From Streptomyces huiliensis (GTDB taxonomy: Bacteria > Actinomycetota > Actinomycetes > Streptomycetales > Streptomycetaceae): 53,823 nucleotides of DNA. Made by a program: the position numbers and the translations under genes. The DNA lies in assembly GCF_020037025.1 (NCBI RefSeq), contig NZ_JAIQLH010000091.1, positions 1-53,823 on the forward strand, in the 5' to 3' direction. Positions 1 through 7,474 of the stretch are shown piece by piece. How positions within the stretch are numbered: the first letter of the stretch is position 1; every line of letters begins with the position of its first letter. Below the pieces are notes generated by a model. That model was not told the DNA's origin. It worked only from the letters and a program-made list of their open reading frames with translations, and did not search any database.

Positions 1-28
1 GATGGACAACGTCAACTCCGCCTACTGA
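1..28 (+). CDS. 3' end of an unidentified upstream gene
   Basis: The first bases read in frame as MDNVNSAY followed by TGA at 26-28. A long hairpin starts 15 bases later, as expected for the terminator of a gene entering from the left. Too little is present to identify the product. It could also be chance, since eight codons carry almost no information. Confidence 0.3.
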
Positions 29-42
29 CCGGCGGAACCATC

Positions 43-89
43 CGACGGCCGTGGGCGGCGTCCTCTCCGGACGCCGCCCACGGCCGTCG
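43..89. terminator. Bidirectional terminator between convergent genes
   Basis: Positions 43-63 and 69-89 form a perfect 21-bp inverted repeat around a 5-base loop (tctcc). It lies between the end of the left-edge gene (28) and the stop of the AhpD-like gene on the minus strand (93). It has no long T tract, which is usual for Streptomyces terminators. Confidence 0.75.
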
Positions 90-92
90 TCG

Positions 93-575
93 TCAGCTCC
101 GCAGACCGGCGAACACGCCGGGCTCGTACGAGCCGCCCGGCCTGCGCAGGATCACGCCGAACCGGTTGGCCGCGTTGATCGTGGCGATGAGCCCGACCAG
201 CGCCGCGATCCGTTCGTCGTCGTAGTGCTCGCGCACCCGCGTCCACGTCCCGTCGGACACGCCCTGGTGGGCGTCGGCGAGCCGGGTGCCCTCCTCCGCG
301 AGCGCCAGCGCGGCCCGCTCGGCCTCCGTGAACACGGTGGACTCGCGCCAGGCGGCGACCAGGCCGATCCGGAGCGGGGTCTCACCGGCGGCCGCGGCCT
401 CCTTGGTGTGGACGTCGACGCAGAAGCCGCAGCCGTTGATCTGGCTGACGCGGAGGCAGAGCAGTTCCCGGAGGGACTTGGGCAGCGCCGGCTCGATCAC
501 CGCGGTGATCGCCGCCGTCCGCTTGCCGATCCGGGTGCCGGTCTCGGTGGCGAACAGGTCTAAACGGGGTTCCAT
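93..575 (-). CDS. AhpD-like carboxymuconolactone decarboxylase-family protein
   Basis: This 160-residue protein has the AhpD-type signature CGFCVDVH (Cys49, Cys52, His56). In this family the two cysteines and the histidine act in thiol-based peroxide reduction. The ATG at 575 is chosen because GAGGAGG lies about 8 bases upstream; the open frame continues further without family similarity. The gene is divergent from a sigJ gene. Carboxymuconolactone decarboxylase or oxidoreductase genes next to ECF41 sigma factors are a recognised pairing, and the enzyme gene is usually the sigma factor's target. Here the clear ECF41-type promoter faces the sigma gene; no perfect copy was seen facing this gene. 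Its substrate is unknown; a cytoplasmic peroxide or quinone role is inference. Confidence 0.85.
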   Translation of the reverse strand: MEPRLDLFATETGTRIGKRTAAITAVIEPALPKSLRELLCLRVSQINGCGFCVDVHTKEAAAAGETPLRIGLVAAWRESTVFTEAERAALALAEEGTRLADAHQGVSDGTWTRVREHYDDERIAALVGLIATINAANRFGVILRRPGGSYEPGVFAGLRS

Positions 576-700
576 GAGAGCGTCCTCCTCGTGGTGACGG
601 GTACCGCGCGGCATCGGCGCGGCGTCCATGTGCCCACCAGACGCCGCCCGACGGGTGCGCGTGACGGCGCGGCGATGTGACGGGCGCCACCGGCCCCGGC

Positions 701-727
701 TGTCACACGGCGGCGGCGACCGGCGTC
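701..727 (+). promoter_or_regulatory. ECF41-type promoter upstream of sigJ
   Basis: TGTCACA at 701-707 is followed after exactly 16 bases by CGTC at 724-727. This matches the promoter motif described for ECF41 sigma factors (TGTCACA, 16-bp spacer, CGTC). It ends 44 bases before the sigJ start and points towards it, so it predicts autoregulation. A weaker relative, CGTCACA, lies on the minus strand at 682-676 but lacks a correctly spaced CGTC. Confidence 0.65.
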
Positions 728-771
728 CTGTGCGCGTGACACGGCCGAGAACGGACAGACGGGAACCCACC

Positions 772-1689
772 ATGCGCGAGCCCAGCCGGCCCACCACCGA
801 CCCCGCCACCGAGACGTTCCTCGCCCACCGCAACCTGCTGTTCACCGTCGCCTACGAGCTGCTCGGCTCCGCCGCCGACGCCGAGGACGTCCTTCAGGAG
901 ACCTGGCTGCGCTGGGCGGACGTCGACCTCGCCACCGTGCGCGAACGGCGCGCGTACCTCGTACGGATCACCACCCGCCAGGCGCTGAGCCGGCTCCGGA
1001 CCCTGCGCCGGCGCCGCGAGTCCTACGTCGGCCCCTGGCTGCCCGAGCCCCTGCTCACGGCGCCGGACGTGGCCGACGACGTCGAGCTCGCCGAGAGCGT
1101 CTCGATGGCGATGCTGCTGGTCATGGAGACCCTCGCGCCGACGGAACGGGCGGTGTTCGTGCTGCGCGAGGTGTTCGACCTCGCGTACGACGAGATCGCC
1201 GCGGCGGTCGGCAAACGGCCGGACGCCGTCCGCCAGATCGCCCACCGGGCCCGCGCGCACGTCTCCGCCCGCCGGCCGCGCGGCGCCGTCTCCCCGGGCG
1301 AGACCCACGGCGTCCTCGCGGCGTTCCGGCGGGCCGTCGAGACCGGCGACGTGAGCGGCCTGCTCGGCGTCCTCGCCCCGGACGTCGTCCTGCTCACGGA
1401 CGGTGGCGGCGTCGTACGGGCCGCGACGGCCCCCGTCGCCGGCGCCGGGACGGTGGCCGCGGTGCTGGGGCGGATCCCCGCCGCGGCGGAGCTGCGTCCG
1501 GTGCGGGTCAACGGCTTCCCGGCGCTGGTCGTCCTGCTCGACGGCACGATCGACACGGTCCTCGCGGTACGGATCGACGACGGACTCGTCACCGGCCTCT
1601 ACGCCGTGCGCAACCCCGACAAGCTCTCCCGCCTCGAACGGGAGACCGCCGTGAGCCGCGGTTTCCCGCTGCCGCCCCGGGCGCAGTAA
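772..1689 (+). CDS. sigJ: ECF41-type RNA polymerase sigma factor, SigJ family
   Basis: The product is 305 residues: sigma region 2 at roughly 15-80, region 4 at roughly 120-170, and a SnoaL-like C-terminal domain at roughly 185-290. Three hallmark ECF41 motifs are present in order: WLPEP in the linker, DGGG in the SnoaL-like domain and NPDKL near the C-terminus. In this family the C-terminal extension replaces a separate anti-sigma factor and tunes activity. The ATG at 772 is used; the frame is open further upstream, but that stretch contains the promoter. The divergent AhpD-like gene is the expected regulon member. The inducing signal is not known for the group. Confidence 0.92.
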   Translation: MREPSRPTTDPATETFLAHRNLLFTVAYELLGSAADAEDVLQETWLRWADVDLATVRERRAYLVRITTRQALSRLRTLRRRRESYVGPWLPEPLLTAPDVADDVELAESVSMAMLLVMETLAPTERAVFVLREVFDLAYDEIAAAVGKRPDAVRQIAHRARAHVSARRPRGAVSPGETHGVLAAFRRAVETGDVSGLLGVLAPDVVLLTDGGGVVRAATAPVAGAGTVAAVLGRIPAAAELRPVRVNGFPALVVLLDGTIDTVLAVRIDDGLVTGLYAVRNPDKLSRLERETAVSRGFPLPPRAQ

Positions 1690-1722
1690 TCGAGAGAGGG
1701 TACGGCGGAGGGGGAGGACGGC

Positions 1723-2271
1723 ATGACGGTGATCGCCGGGCTCGTGTACGGCGGGCGCGTGCACCTGGGCGGGGACTCGGCCGGGGTCGCGGGCCTCCGG
1801 ATCACCGTCCGCCGGGATCCGAAGATATTCCGCAACGGCCCCTACGTCATGGGCTTCACCACCAGCTTCCGCATGGGGCAACTGCTGCACCACGCGTTCC
1901 GTGCCCCCAAGCCCGCCGGAGACCTGGACCGCTTCATGACCACCGTCTTCGTCGACAAACTGCGCAAGTGCCTGAAGGACGGCGGCTGGGCGCGCAAGGA
2001 CGCGGAGCAGGAATCGGCGGGAACTTTCCTCGTCGGCATAAACGGCCGCCTCTTCGCCGTCTACGGCGATTACCAGATAGCCGAACCCGCCGACGGATAC
2101 GCAGCCGTGGGCTGCGGGGACGAATTCGCTCTGGGCGCCCTCCACGCCACGGCGGACCTCGGCCTGAAACCCCGCAAACGCCTGGAACTGGCCCTCTCGG
2201 CCGCCGACCACCACAGCGCCGGGGTCTCGGCGCCGTTCAGCTACGTCGCCACCCGGAGGAATCCCGACTGA
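1723..2271 (+). CDS. HslV/proteasome-beta-like Ntn-hydrolase-fold protein
   Basis: A 182-residue protein that opens MTVIAGLVYGGRVHLGGDSAG, the pattern of HslV and proteasome beta subunits, in which a residue after the initiator Met becomes the N-terminal nucleophile (Thr2 here). GTFLVGINGRLFAVYGDYQ and the later AVGCGDEFALGALHA also fit that fold. Similar free-standing proteins occur in phages and actinomycetes. GGAGG lies just before the ATG. No HslU-type ATPase is nearby, so protease activity is uncertain. It sits 33 bases after sigJ and could be co-transcribed. The family is assigned by motif; the function is inference. Confidence 0.65.
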   Translation: MTVIAGLVYGGRVHLGGDSAGVAGLRITVRRDPKIFRNGPYVMGFTTSFRMGQLLHHAFRAPKPAGDLDRFMTTVFVDKLRKCLKDGGWARKDAEQESAGTFLVGINGRLFAVYGDYQIAEPADGYAAVGCGDEFALGALHATADLGLKPRKRLELALSAADHHSAGVSAPFSYVATRRNPD

Positions 2272-2355
2272 CCGGGCGGAATCCGGCCGGACTAGGATGA
2301 CGGAAAGCGGTGACGAACACCGCGTCTCCCACCGCACAGGAATTCCGAGCACCGC

Positions 2356-2814
2356 ATGTACTGGATCACCGAAGAGGAAGAGTACGTCTACGTCAATTCC
2401 CGGGAAGGTTCGCCCCTTTGGTCGCTCCTCGCCGACTGGTCGGACAGCGAGGACGAGGAGGAGTGGAAGCGGCACGTCCCGCTCTTCGCCGGAATCGTCT
2501 CCCGGTGGTGCCGGAAGGGCTACATCGACGTGTTCGAGGGGCCGGAGATGCCCGCCTGGTGGGGCGGCCGGCGAATCTCCGGCGCCGAACTCGACCGGCT
2601 GCTCGCGGACCCGGCCGCGTGGGAGTACCGGGAATCCCCCGAGTCCGTCATCGGCCTCGCGCTGGGGGAGAACGTCCGGGAGATCGCCACCCCGCCGGGG
2701 GAACCGCCGGCCGGTGGGCCCGTCGCCCCCGCCCCTCCGGCCACGCCCTCTGTTCACCAGGCGCCCGCGGCGGCAGATTGGGGACGGCCGGGAAACGATC
2801 AGCACCCATGGTGA
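2356..2814 (+). CDS. Hypothetical protein, acidic N-terminus and Pro-rich tail
   Basis: A 152-residue protein I do not recognise. The first 110 residues are rich in Trp, Tyr and acidic residues, for example WSDSEDEEEWKRH. The last 40 are Pro/Ala/Gly-rich and probably disordered. No signal peptide or membrane segment is visible. The Shine-Dalgarno sequence is weak (AGGAA about 14 bases upstream). It lies 84 bases after the HslV-like gene and 10 bases before the methyltransferase, so it may belong to the same transcription unit. Codon use matches its neighbours, which supports a real gene. Confidence 0.55.
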   Translation: MYWITEEEEYVYVNSREGSPLWSLLADWSDSEDEEEWKRHVPLFAGIVSRWCRKGYIDVFEGPEMPAWWGGRRISGAELDRLLADPAAWEYRESPESVIGLALGENVREIATPPGEPPAGGPVAPAPPATPSVHQAPAAADWGRPGNDQHPW

Positions 2815-2824
2815 GGTGAGCGGA

Positions 2825-3658
2825 GTGCAGCGACACGACGAGGCGACGCGGCGGTACTACGAGACGCGGGACGTGGACGCGTTCTATGACGCCGTCTGGG
2901 GTGGCGAGGACATTCACACCGGCAGTTACGAGCGGGAGGGGGAGCCGGTCGCCGACGCGTCGCGGCGCACCGTGGAGCGGCTGGCGGCGTACCTCGCCGA
3001 GCGGCTCGGGCCGGGAAGGCGGGTGCTGGACCTCGGGTCCGGGTACGGGGGCACCGCCCGCTACCTGGCCGGGCGGTTCGGGTGCCGGGTCGTCGCCCTG
3101 AACCTCAGCGAGGCGCAGAACGAGCGGCACCGCGCGGCCAACGCCGAACGCGGACTGGACGGGCTCATCGACGTCGTCACCGGCTCGTTCCACGACGTGC
3201 CTTACGGCGACGGGGAGTTCGACGCCGTGTGCTCGCTGGAGGCGCTGTGTCACAGCGACGACCGAGCCCGCGCGCTGGCGGAGGCGGCCCGCGTCCTGGC
3301 GCCGGGCGGCGCGCTGGCGTTCACCGACGTCATGGCGGCCGAGGGCACACCCGACGACGAGCTGCGGCCGGTGGTGGCCCGGCTCGGCGTCGACGCGCTG
3401 GCCACGCCGTCGTTCTACCGGGAGCGGCTGACGGCCCTCGGCCTGGACGGCGTCGGCTTCGACGACCACAGCGAGCAACTCGAGCGCCACTACGTTCGGC
3501 TGACGCAGGAGACCGAGTCCCGGAAGGACACCCTCCGCGACCTCATCAGCCCCGACTACCTCCAGGGACTCCTCCTCAACCTGCCGCTGTGGGTGGAGTC
3601 GGCCCGGAGCGGGCGGCTGCGCTGGGGGATCTTCCACGCCCGGCGCTCGACGGCGTGA
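2825..3658 (+). CDS. SAM-dependent methyltransferase, sarcosine/dimethylglycine N-methyltransferase-like
   Basis: This 277-residue class I methyltransferase has motif I VLDLGSGYGGTARYLA. Its N-terminal block, YYETRDVDAFYDAVWGGEDI followed by HTGSYE and ADASRRTVERL, strongly resembles sarcosine/dimethylglycine N-methyltransferases of glycine-betaine synthesis. The GTG at 2825 is used because GAGGTGAG lies just upstream; an in-frame GTG at 2816 is an alternative. No glycine-methylating partner is adjacent, so betaine synthesis from this locus alone is unproven. A small-molecule N-methyltransferase with another substrate is the main alternative. A 17-bp tandem repeat begins at its last codons. 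Confidence 0.75.
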   Translation: MQRHDEATRRYYETRDVDAFYDAVWGGEDIHTGSYEREGEPVADASRRTVERLAAYLAERLGPGRRVLDLGSGYGGTARYLAGRFGCRVVALNLSEAQNERHRAANAERGLDGLIDVVTGSFHDVPYGDGEFDAVCSLEALCHSDDRARALAEAARVLAPGGALAFTDVMAAEGTPDDELRPVVARLGVDALATPSFYRERLTALGLDGVGFDDHSEQLERHYVRLTQETESRKDTLRDLISPDYLQGLLLNLPLWVESARSGRLRWGIFHARRSTA

Positions 3659-3701
3659 CCGATTCCGCGGCGTGACCGGTCCCGCGGCGTGACCGATTCC
3701 G
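3651..3701. repeat. Three tandem 17-bp repeats across a stop codon
   Basis: The unit CGGCGTGACCGATTCCG occurs at 3651-3667 and 3685-3701. The middle copy at 3668-3684 differs at two bases. The first copy contains the TGA stop of the methyltransferase gene at 3656-3658. Confidence 0.8.
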
Positions 3702-3807
3702 CCACCCCCGTCCGCTGGACGGCCCCGGCGCGCCTCCGCCAGGATGCCGCCGGGGGAGAGACGCACCACCGCGGCGCTCCCGGACACGCGCGAAGGGGTT
3801 CGATCCG

Positions 3808-4620
3808 ATGCGAAGAGTTCTCCGCGGCCTGGTCGCCGGAACGGCCGCCGCCCTCGCGGTGACGGCCGTGCCCGCCACCACCACGGCGACGGCACAGGAA
3901 CACCGGGAGCCCAAGGCGCCACCGGAGTTCGTCGCCCTCCGGGACGTCGACCCGACCATCCTCCAGGAGATGCGCTACCTCACCCGCCACAACTTCACCG
4001 GGGAGCGCATCGACGGCTACCGGCAGCCGCTGTGCGTCGTGACGCGCGACGCGGCAGCCGCGCTCCGTCGGGCGCAGCGGTCCTTCCTCCGGCAGGGCTA
4101 CTCCCTCAAGGTCTACGACTGCTACCGGCCGCAGCGCGCCGTCGACCACTTCGTCCGGTGGGCCAAGGACCTCGACGACCAGCGGATGAAGGCGGAGTTC
4201 TACCCGCGCGTCGACAAGACGCGGCTGTTCGACGACGGCTACATCGCCGCCAAGTCCGGCCACAGCAGGGGGAGTACGGTCGACATCACCCTGGTCCGGC
4301 TGCCCGCGCTGCCCACCCGGCCGTACCACCCCGGCGAGCCGCTGAAACCGTGTTACGGCCCGCAGCGGGACCGCTTCCCGGACAACTCCCTGGACATGGG
4401 CACCGGGTTCGACTGTTTCGACACCCTGTCGCACACCCTCGACCCACGCGTCGTCGGCCGGCAGCGCGCCCACCGCCTGCTGCTCAAGAACGGTCTGGAG
4501 AAGGCCGGTTTCCGGAACCTTCCGGAAGAGTGGTGGCACTACACCTACCAGCCGGAGACGTTCCCGGACACGTACTTCGACTTCCCGGTCAGCCGGCGCT
4601 CCCTCCGGCCGGCCTGCTAG
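3808..4620 (+). CDS. Secreted VanX-type D-Ala-D-Ala dipeptidase (peptidase M15D)
   Basis: The 270-residue product has a signal peptide (MRRVLRG, then an Ala-rich core, cleavage near ATAQ at about 30). It carries the M15D zinc site: SGHSRGSTVD at about 150 supplies the His and Asp ligands, and EWWHY at about 240 supplies the catalytic Glu and the last His. YDCYRPQRAV contains the conserved Arg. The family hydrolyses D-alanyl-D-alanine. An exported form probably recycles cell-wall dipeptide rather than conferring the cytoplasmic VanX resistance function. No vanHA genes are nearby, so glycopeptide resistance is not implied. The ATG at 3808 follows a short purine-rich stretch. Confidence 0.88.
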   Translation: MRRVLRGLVAGTAAALAVTAVPATTTATAQEHREPKAPPEFVALRDVDPTILQEMRYLTRHNFTGERIDGYRQPLCVVTRDAAAALRRAQRSFLRQGYSLKVYDCYRPQRAVDHFVRWAKDLDDQRMKAEFYPRVDKTRLFDDGYIAAKSGHSRGSTVDITLVRLPALPTRPYHPGEPLKPCYGPQRDRFPDNSLDMGTGFDCFDTLSHTLDPRVVGRQRAHRLLLKNGLEKAGFRNLPEEWWHYTYQPETFPDTYFDFPVSRRSLRPAC

Positions 4621-4719
4621 CCGGCTCCCCGCCGGCCGAGGGTGCGCGCCGGCGCCGTACCCGTTCCTGGATCACCAGCCGCGATCCGGAGTTCTCCCCA
4701 AAGGACCCGGATCGTCGGC

Positions 4720-4839
4720 CACCCCGCACTGTCGTTCGGCGGAGTCAAGCGTTCTGGTTACGGACGCGAGCTCTCGGGCCGCGGCACCAAGGAATTCCGC
4801 ACCGTGACGACGGTGTGGCACGGGGCGGAACCGACGTAA
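4720..4839 (+). pseudogene. Relic of an aldehyde dehydrogenase C-terminus
   Basis: An open frame encodes FGGVKRSGYGRELSGRG, then TKEF and TVTTVW, ending in TAA at 4837-4839. This is the conserved C-terminal segment of NAD(P)-dependent aldehyde dehydrogenases of the succinate-semialdehyde type, normally PFGGVKRSGYGREL then REF and KTVW. Nothing upstream resembles the roughly 430 residues that should precede it. The piece is therefore a remnant left by deletion or rearrangement beside the lasso cluster. Confidence 0.75.
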
Positions 4840-5113
4840 AAGGGCGTGACCTTCCCTGAAGAATTAATGATTCTCCTCACGGATTTTCCCGTTTTTGCGG
4901 ATGGCGCAAAGGGTGTGCGTCGGGAGCGATGTGGAGTCGAGCGCCCCCGGCGCAACCCCACCGCCGCGCCGGAGGCGTTGTGGCGATGTGCTTGTCGTAC
5001 TTACGGTGGATGCCGCGGCCCCACCGCTCGGGTTTCCTACGGAAATCAGTGGAGTCCGTATCAGGCGCCTGGAGTACGCACCATCGTCCCCATCCAGAAG
5101 AAGGAGAATGGTC
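4840..5113 (+). promoter_or_regulatory. Presumed promoter and 5' leader of the lasso-peptide operon
   Basis: These 274 bases lie between the aldehyde dehydrogenase relic and the lasso precursor. They contain a stretch poorer in GC (about 4857-4905) than anything nearby, as is common around Streptomyces promoters. I could not assign -35 and -10 boxes with confidence. The AAGGAG at 5101-5106 is the ribosome-binding site of the precursor. I see no gene in this stretch. Confidence 0.4.
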
Positions 5114-5221
5114 ATGACGTACGAGCGTCCCACCCTCGCCAAGGCCGGCAGCTTCCGCAAGGTGACGGGCCTCAAGGACCACGGCCCGAAGGACATTCTG
5201 GGCGGCAAGCAGGTCCTCTGA
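5114..5221 (+). CDS. Lasso peptide precursor, lagmysin-like
   Basis: A 35-residue precursor. The leader shows the lasso recognition motif YxxPxLxxxGxFxxxT (Tyr3, Pro6, Leu8, Gly12, Phe14, Thr18), which the RRE protein binds. Thr18 would be the conserved penultimate leader residue, so cleavage after Gly19 gives the core LKDHGPKDILGGKQVL. Leu1 and Asp8 can form an eight-residue macrolactam with an eight-residue tail. There is no Cys, so this is a class II lasso peptide. The core aligns with lagmysin (LAGQGSPDLLGGHSLL, recalled from the literature) at Leu1, Gly5, Asp8, Leu10-Gly12 and the last Leu. The start at 5114 has AAGGAG seven bases upstream; an in-frame ATG at 5108 is less well placed. 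Bioactivity is unknown. Confidence 0.92.
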   Translation: MTYERPTLAKAGSFRKVTGLKDHGPKDILGGKQVL

Positions 5222-5227
5222 CCTGAG

Positions 5228-5258
5228 AGCGGGTGGCGGTCTCCGGCCGCCACCCGCT
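5228..5258 (+). terminator. Attenuator hairpin between lasso precursor and cyclase
   Basis: Positions 5228-5239 and 5247-5258 form a perfect 12-bp stem with a 7-base loop, followed by TTCTTCTGT. It begins six bases after the precursor stop. A partial terminator here would give many precursor transcripts per biosynthetic-gene transcript, as seen in other RiPP operons. Confidence 0.75.
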
Positions 5259-5297
5259 TCTTCTGTCCCGGACCCCGCCGACGGAAGGCCGTGCCCC

Positions 5298-7160
5298 GTG
5301 GATCAGTCCCTGTCGCTCCAGTCCGTGCCCGCCTGGTTCGTCGTCCTGCCCGACACCGCCGCGGCGGCCGTCCCCGCCGCGAAGGCCCTCTCCTTCGCCA
5401 CCCGCCGTCTGCTCCACGCCTCCGGACGGCCCTGGATCGTGGGACGGTGGGACCCGGAGACGGCCGTGACGGGCGCGCACCGCGACGCGCGGGTCGTGGT
5501 GATCGGGGAGCACGCCGTCCCGGAAGCCGACGCCGAACGGGCGGCCGCCGCCGCGGCCGGCACCGCCTCCCCGCCGGAGCTGGACCGCCTCGCCGGCCGG
5601 GCCGGCAGCTTCCACCTGATCGCCTCCTGCCCCGGCCGGGTCCGGGTGCAGGGCGGTGTCGTCACCCTGCGGCGCGTGTTCCACGCCGAGGCCACGACGC
5701 CCGGCGGACCGGTGAGCGTGGCGTCCGACCGGGCCGACGTGCTCGCCGAACTCGTGGGCGCCGGCCTCGACGAACCCCGCGTCGCCCTCGAAATGCTCGC
5801 CTCCGGCGTGCCGTACCCCTGGCACGGCGATCCGCTGTGGCGGGGTGTGCACCCCGTGCCCGGCGGGCACCGCCTGACGCTCGACGCCGCCGGGCGGGCC
5901 CGCACCACCCGGTGGTGGTCACCGCCCGACCCCGTCGTCCCGCTCGCCGCGGGCGCCGTCCGTCTGAAGGAGGCCCTCGCCGAGTCGGTCGCCGTGCGCA
6001 CCCGCGGGCGCGACCTGGTGTCGTCCGACCTGGGCGGCCTGGACTCGACGGCGGTGTGCTGCACGGCGGCCCGCGGCGGCGCCAAGGTCGTCGCCTACAC
6101 CGCCGCCATCCACGACGAGGCCGGCGACGACGTGTACTGGGCCGAACGCACCGTGCGGGCGCTGGGCAGCGTGGAACACCATGTCGTACCCGCCCGCGAG
6201 GTGGCGATGACGTTCGACGGCATCGACACCCTCCGGGACATCCTCGACACCCCCAGCATCATCACGGTCGACCGCAACCGCCGCATGGGCATCATCGAGA
6301 CGGCCGCCGCCCGCGGATCCGGCCTCCACCTCACCGGCCTGGGCGGCGACGAACTCCTGGCCGGCACGCCCGCCCGGCTGCACACGCTGCTGCTCCACCA
6401 CCCCTTCGTCGCACTGCACGCGATACGGGGCTACGCCGCCAAATACCGCTGGGCCCGGCGGGCGGTGCTGAGCCGGCTCGTGGACCGCAGGTCCTACGGG
6501 GCCTGGCTCGACCGCCTCGCCCGCGACCTGACCGGGCCGGCCGCCCCCGTGGAGGAGCCGCTCCTCGACTGGGCCGTTCCGCCCCGGATGCCGCCCTGGG
6601 CCACGCCCGACGCGGTCGCCGCGGCACGGGACGTGATCCGCACCCGCCGGACCCCCACCGGGGCCCGGGGCCGGAACCGCGGCGAACACCGCGAACTGGT
6701 CGCCATGGACGGCATCTCCCAATGGGTCCGCCACATCGGGCAGATGTCCGCACCCCTGGGCATCGCGGTCTCCGCGCCCTACTACGACGCCCCCGTCATC
6801 GAGGCGGCCCTCGCCGTCCGCGCCGAGGAACGCATCACCCCCTGGCGGTACAAGCCGCTCATCGTCGAGGCCATGCGGGGCGTCGTGCCCGAGGTCAGCC
6901 GCACCCGCGGCACCAAGGCCAACGCGACGTTCGAGGAAGAGGCGGGGCTGCGCCGCCACCGCCGGTCCCTGCTGGCCCTGTGCGAGGACTCGCGGCTGGT
7001 GCGGCTCGGCCTGGCCGACGGGAAGGTGCTGCGCGACTGGTGCCGCCGCGCCCTCTCCGCGGAGACCGAGAGCTACCGGCTCCACCCCACCATCGCCTGC
7101 GAAGTGTGGCTGCGCTCGCGGGAGATGGCGCCCCTGCCCGCCGCCGACCGAAAGGCGTGA
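5298..7160 (+). CDS. Lasso peptide macrolactam synthetase (asparagine-synthetase-like)
   Basis: A 620-residue homologue of class B asparagine synthetase, the lasso C protein. It activates the core Asp side chain with ATP and closes the ring with the N-terminal amine. The C-terminal synthetase domain has the PP-loop SSDLGGLDST (about residue 240) and LGGDELL downstream. The N-terminal glutaminase-like half is degenerate and lacks the N-terminal Cys of true amidotransferases, as usual for lasso cyclases. The GTG at 5298 starts the gene, with GGAAGG upstream. It lies 76 bases after the precursor, beyond the attenuator, and is followed four bases later by the RRE gene. Confidence 0.93.
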   Translation: MDQSLSLQSVPAWFVVLPDTAAAAVPAAKALSFATRRLLHASGRPWIVGRWDPETAVTGAHRDARVVVIGEHAVPEADAERAAAAAAGTASPPELDRLAGRAGSFHLIASCPGRVRVQGGVVTLRRVFHAEATTPGGPVSVASDRADVLAELVGAGLDEPRVALEMLASGVPYPWHGDPLWRGVHPVPGGHRLTLDAAGRARTTRWWSPPDPVVPLAAGAVRLKEALAESVAVRTRGRDLVSSDLGGLDSTAVCCTAARGGAKVVAYTAAIHDEAGDDVYWAERTVRALGSVEHHVVPAREVAMTFDGIDTLRDILDTPSIITVDRNRRMGIIETAAARGSGLHLTGLGGDELLAGTPARLHTLLLHHPFVALHAIRGYAAKYRWARRAVLSRLVDRRSYGAWLDRLARDLTGPAAPVEEPLLDWAVPPRMPPWATPDAVAAARDVIRTRRTPTGARGRNRGEHRELVAMDGISQWVRHIGQMSAPLGIAVSAPYYDAPVIEAALAVRAEERITPWRYKPLIVEAMRGVVPEVSRTRGTKANATFEEEAGLRRHRRSLLALCEDSRLVRLGLADGKVLRDWCRRALSAETESYRLHPTIACEVWLRSREMAPLPAADRKA

Positions 7161-7164
7161 ACCG

Positions 7165-7422
7165 GTGCCAGCACTCAAGCCCGGCGTCCTGCTGACCGAG
7201 ACCGAGTACGGCATGGCGCTGCTCGATCAGGAGAGCGCCGAATACTGGACGCTCAACCCCACGGCCGCCCTCGTCCTGCAGACGGTGCTGGACGGACACG
7301 GACCCGAGCGGGCGGCCGAGCTCCTGATCGCGCGGTACGACGGCGTCGACGCCCGGCAGGCCGGCGAGGACGTCGTCCGCATCGTCGCCGAGCTGCGCGC
7401 CGCGGGACTGCTGACGGCGTAG
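7165..7422 (+). CDS. Lasso RRE protein (PqqD-like, B1)
   Basis: An 85-residue PqqD-fold protein. This is the stand-alone RiPP recognition element that binds the precursor leader and presents it to the protease and cyclase. Typical features are the early strands (PGVLLTETEYGMALLD), the segment EYWTLNPTAALVL and a C-terminal helix with VVRIVAELRAAGLL. The GTG at 7165 follows the cyclase stop by four bases, indicating coupled translation. Splitting the lasso B protein into separate RRE and protease genes is normal in actinomycetes. Confidence 0.92.
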   Translation: MPALKPGVLLTETEYGMALLDQESAEYWTLNPTAALVLQTVLDGHGPERAAELLIARYDGVDARQAGEDVVRIVAELRAAGLLTA

Positions 7423-7474
7423 CCCACCCCGCACCCCGTCTTCCAGCAGGCCCTCCCGACCGAAGAGGCACGCC

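Noticed and set aside
703..2805. Long minus-strand open frame of 700 codons
   Set aside because: It lies opposite sigJ, the HslV-like gene and others, has no family motif and low-complexity composition. It is a product of high GC with few stops.
3808..4620. Glycopeptide-resistance locus
   Set aside because: The VanX-like protein is exported and there are no VanH, VanA or VanRS genes nearby.
5168..5194. Lasso core starting at Gly19 with a nine-residue ring to Asp9
   Set aside because: Possible, since Gly1 and Asp9 are common. But it would place Thr at the last leader position instead of the conserved penultimate one, and the lagmysin alignment favours Leu1-Asp8.
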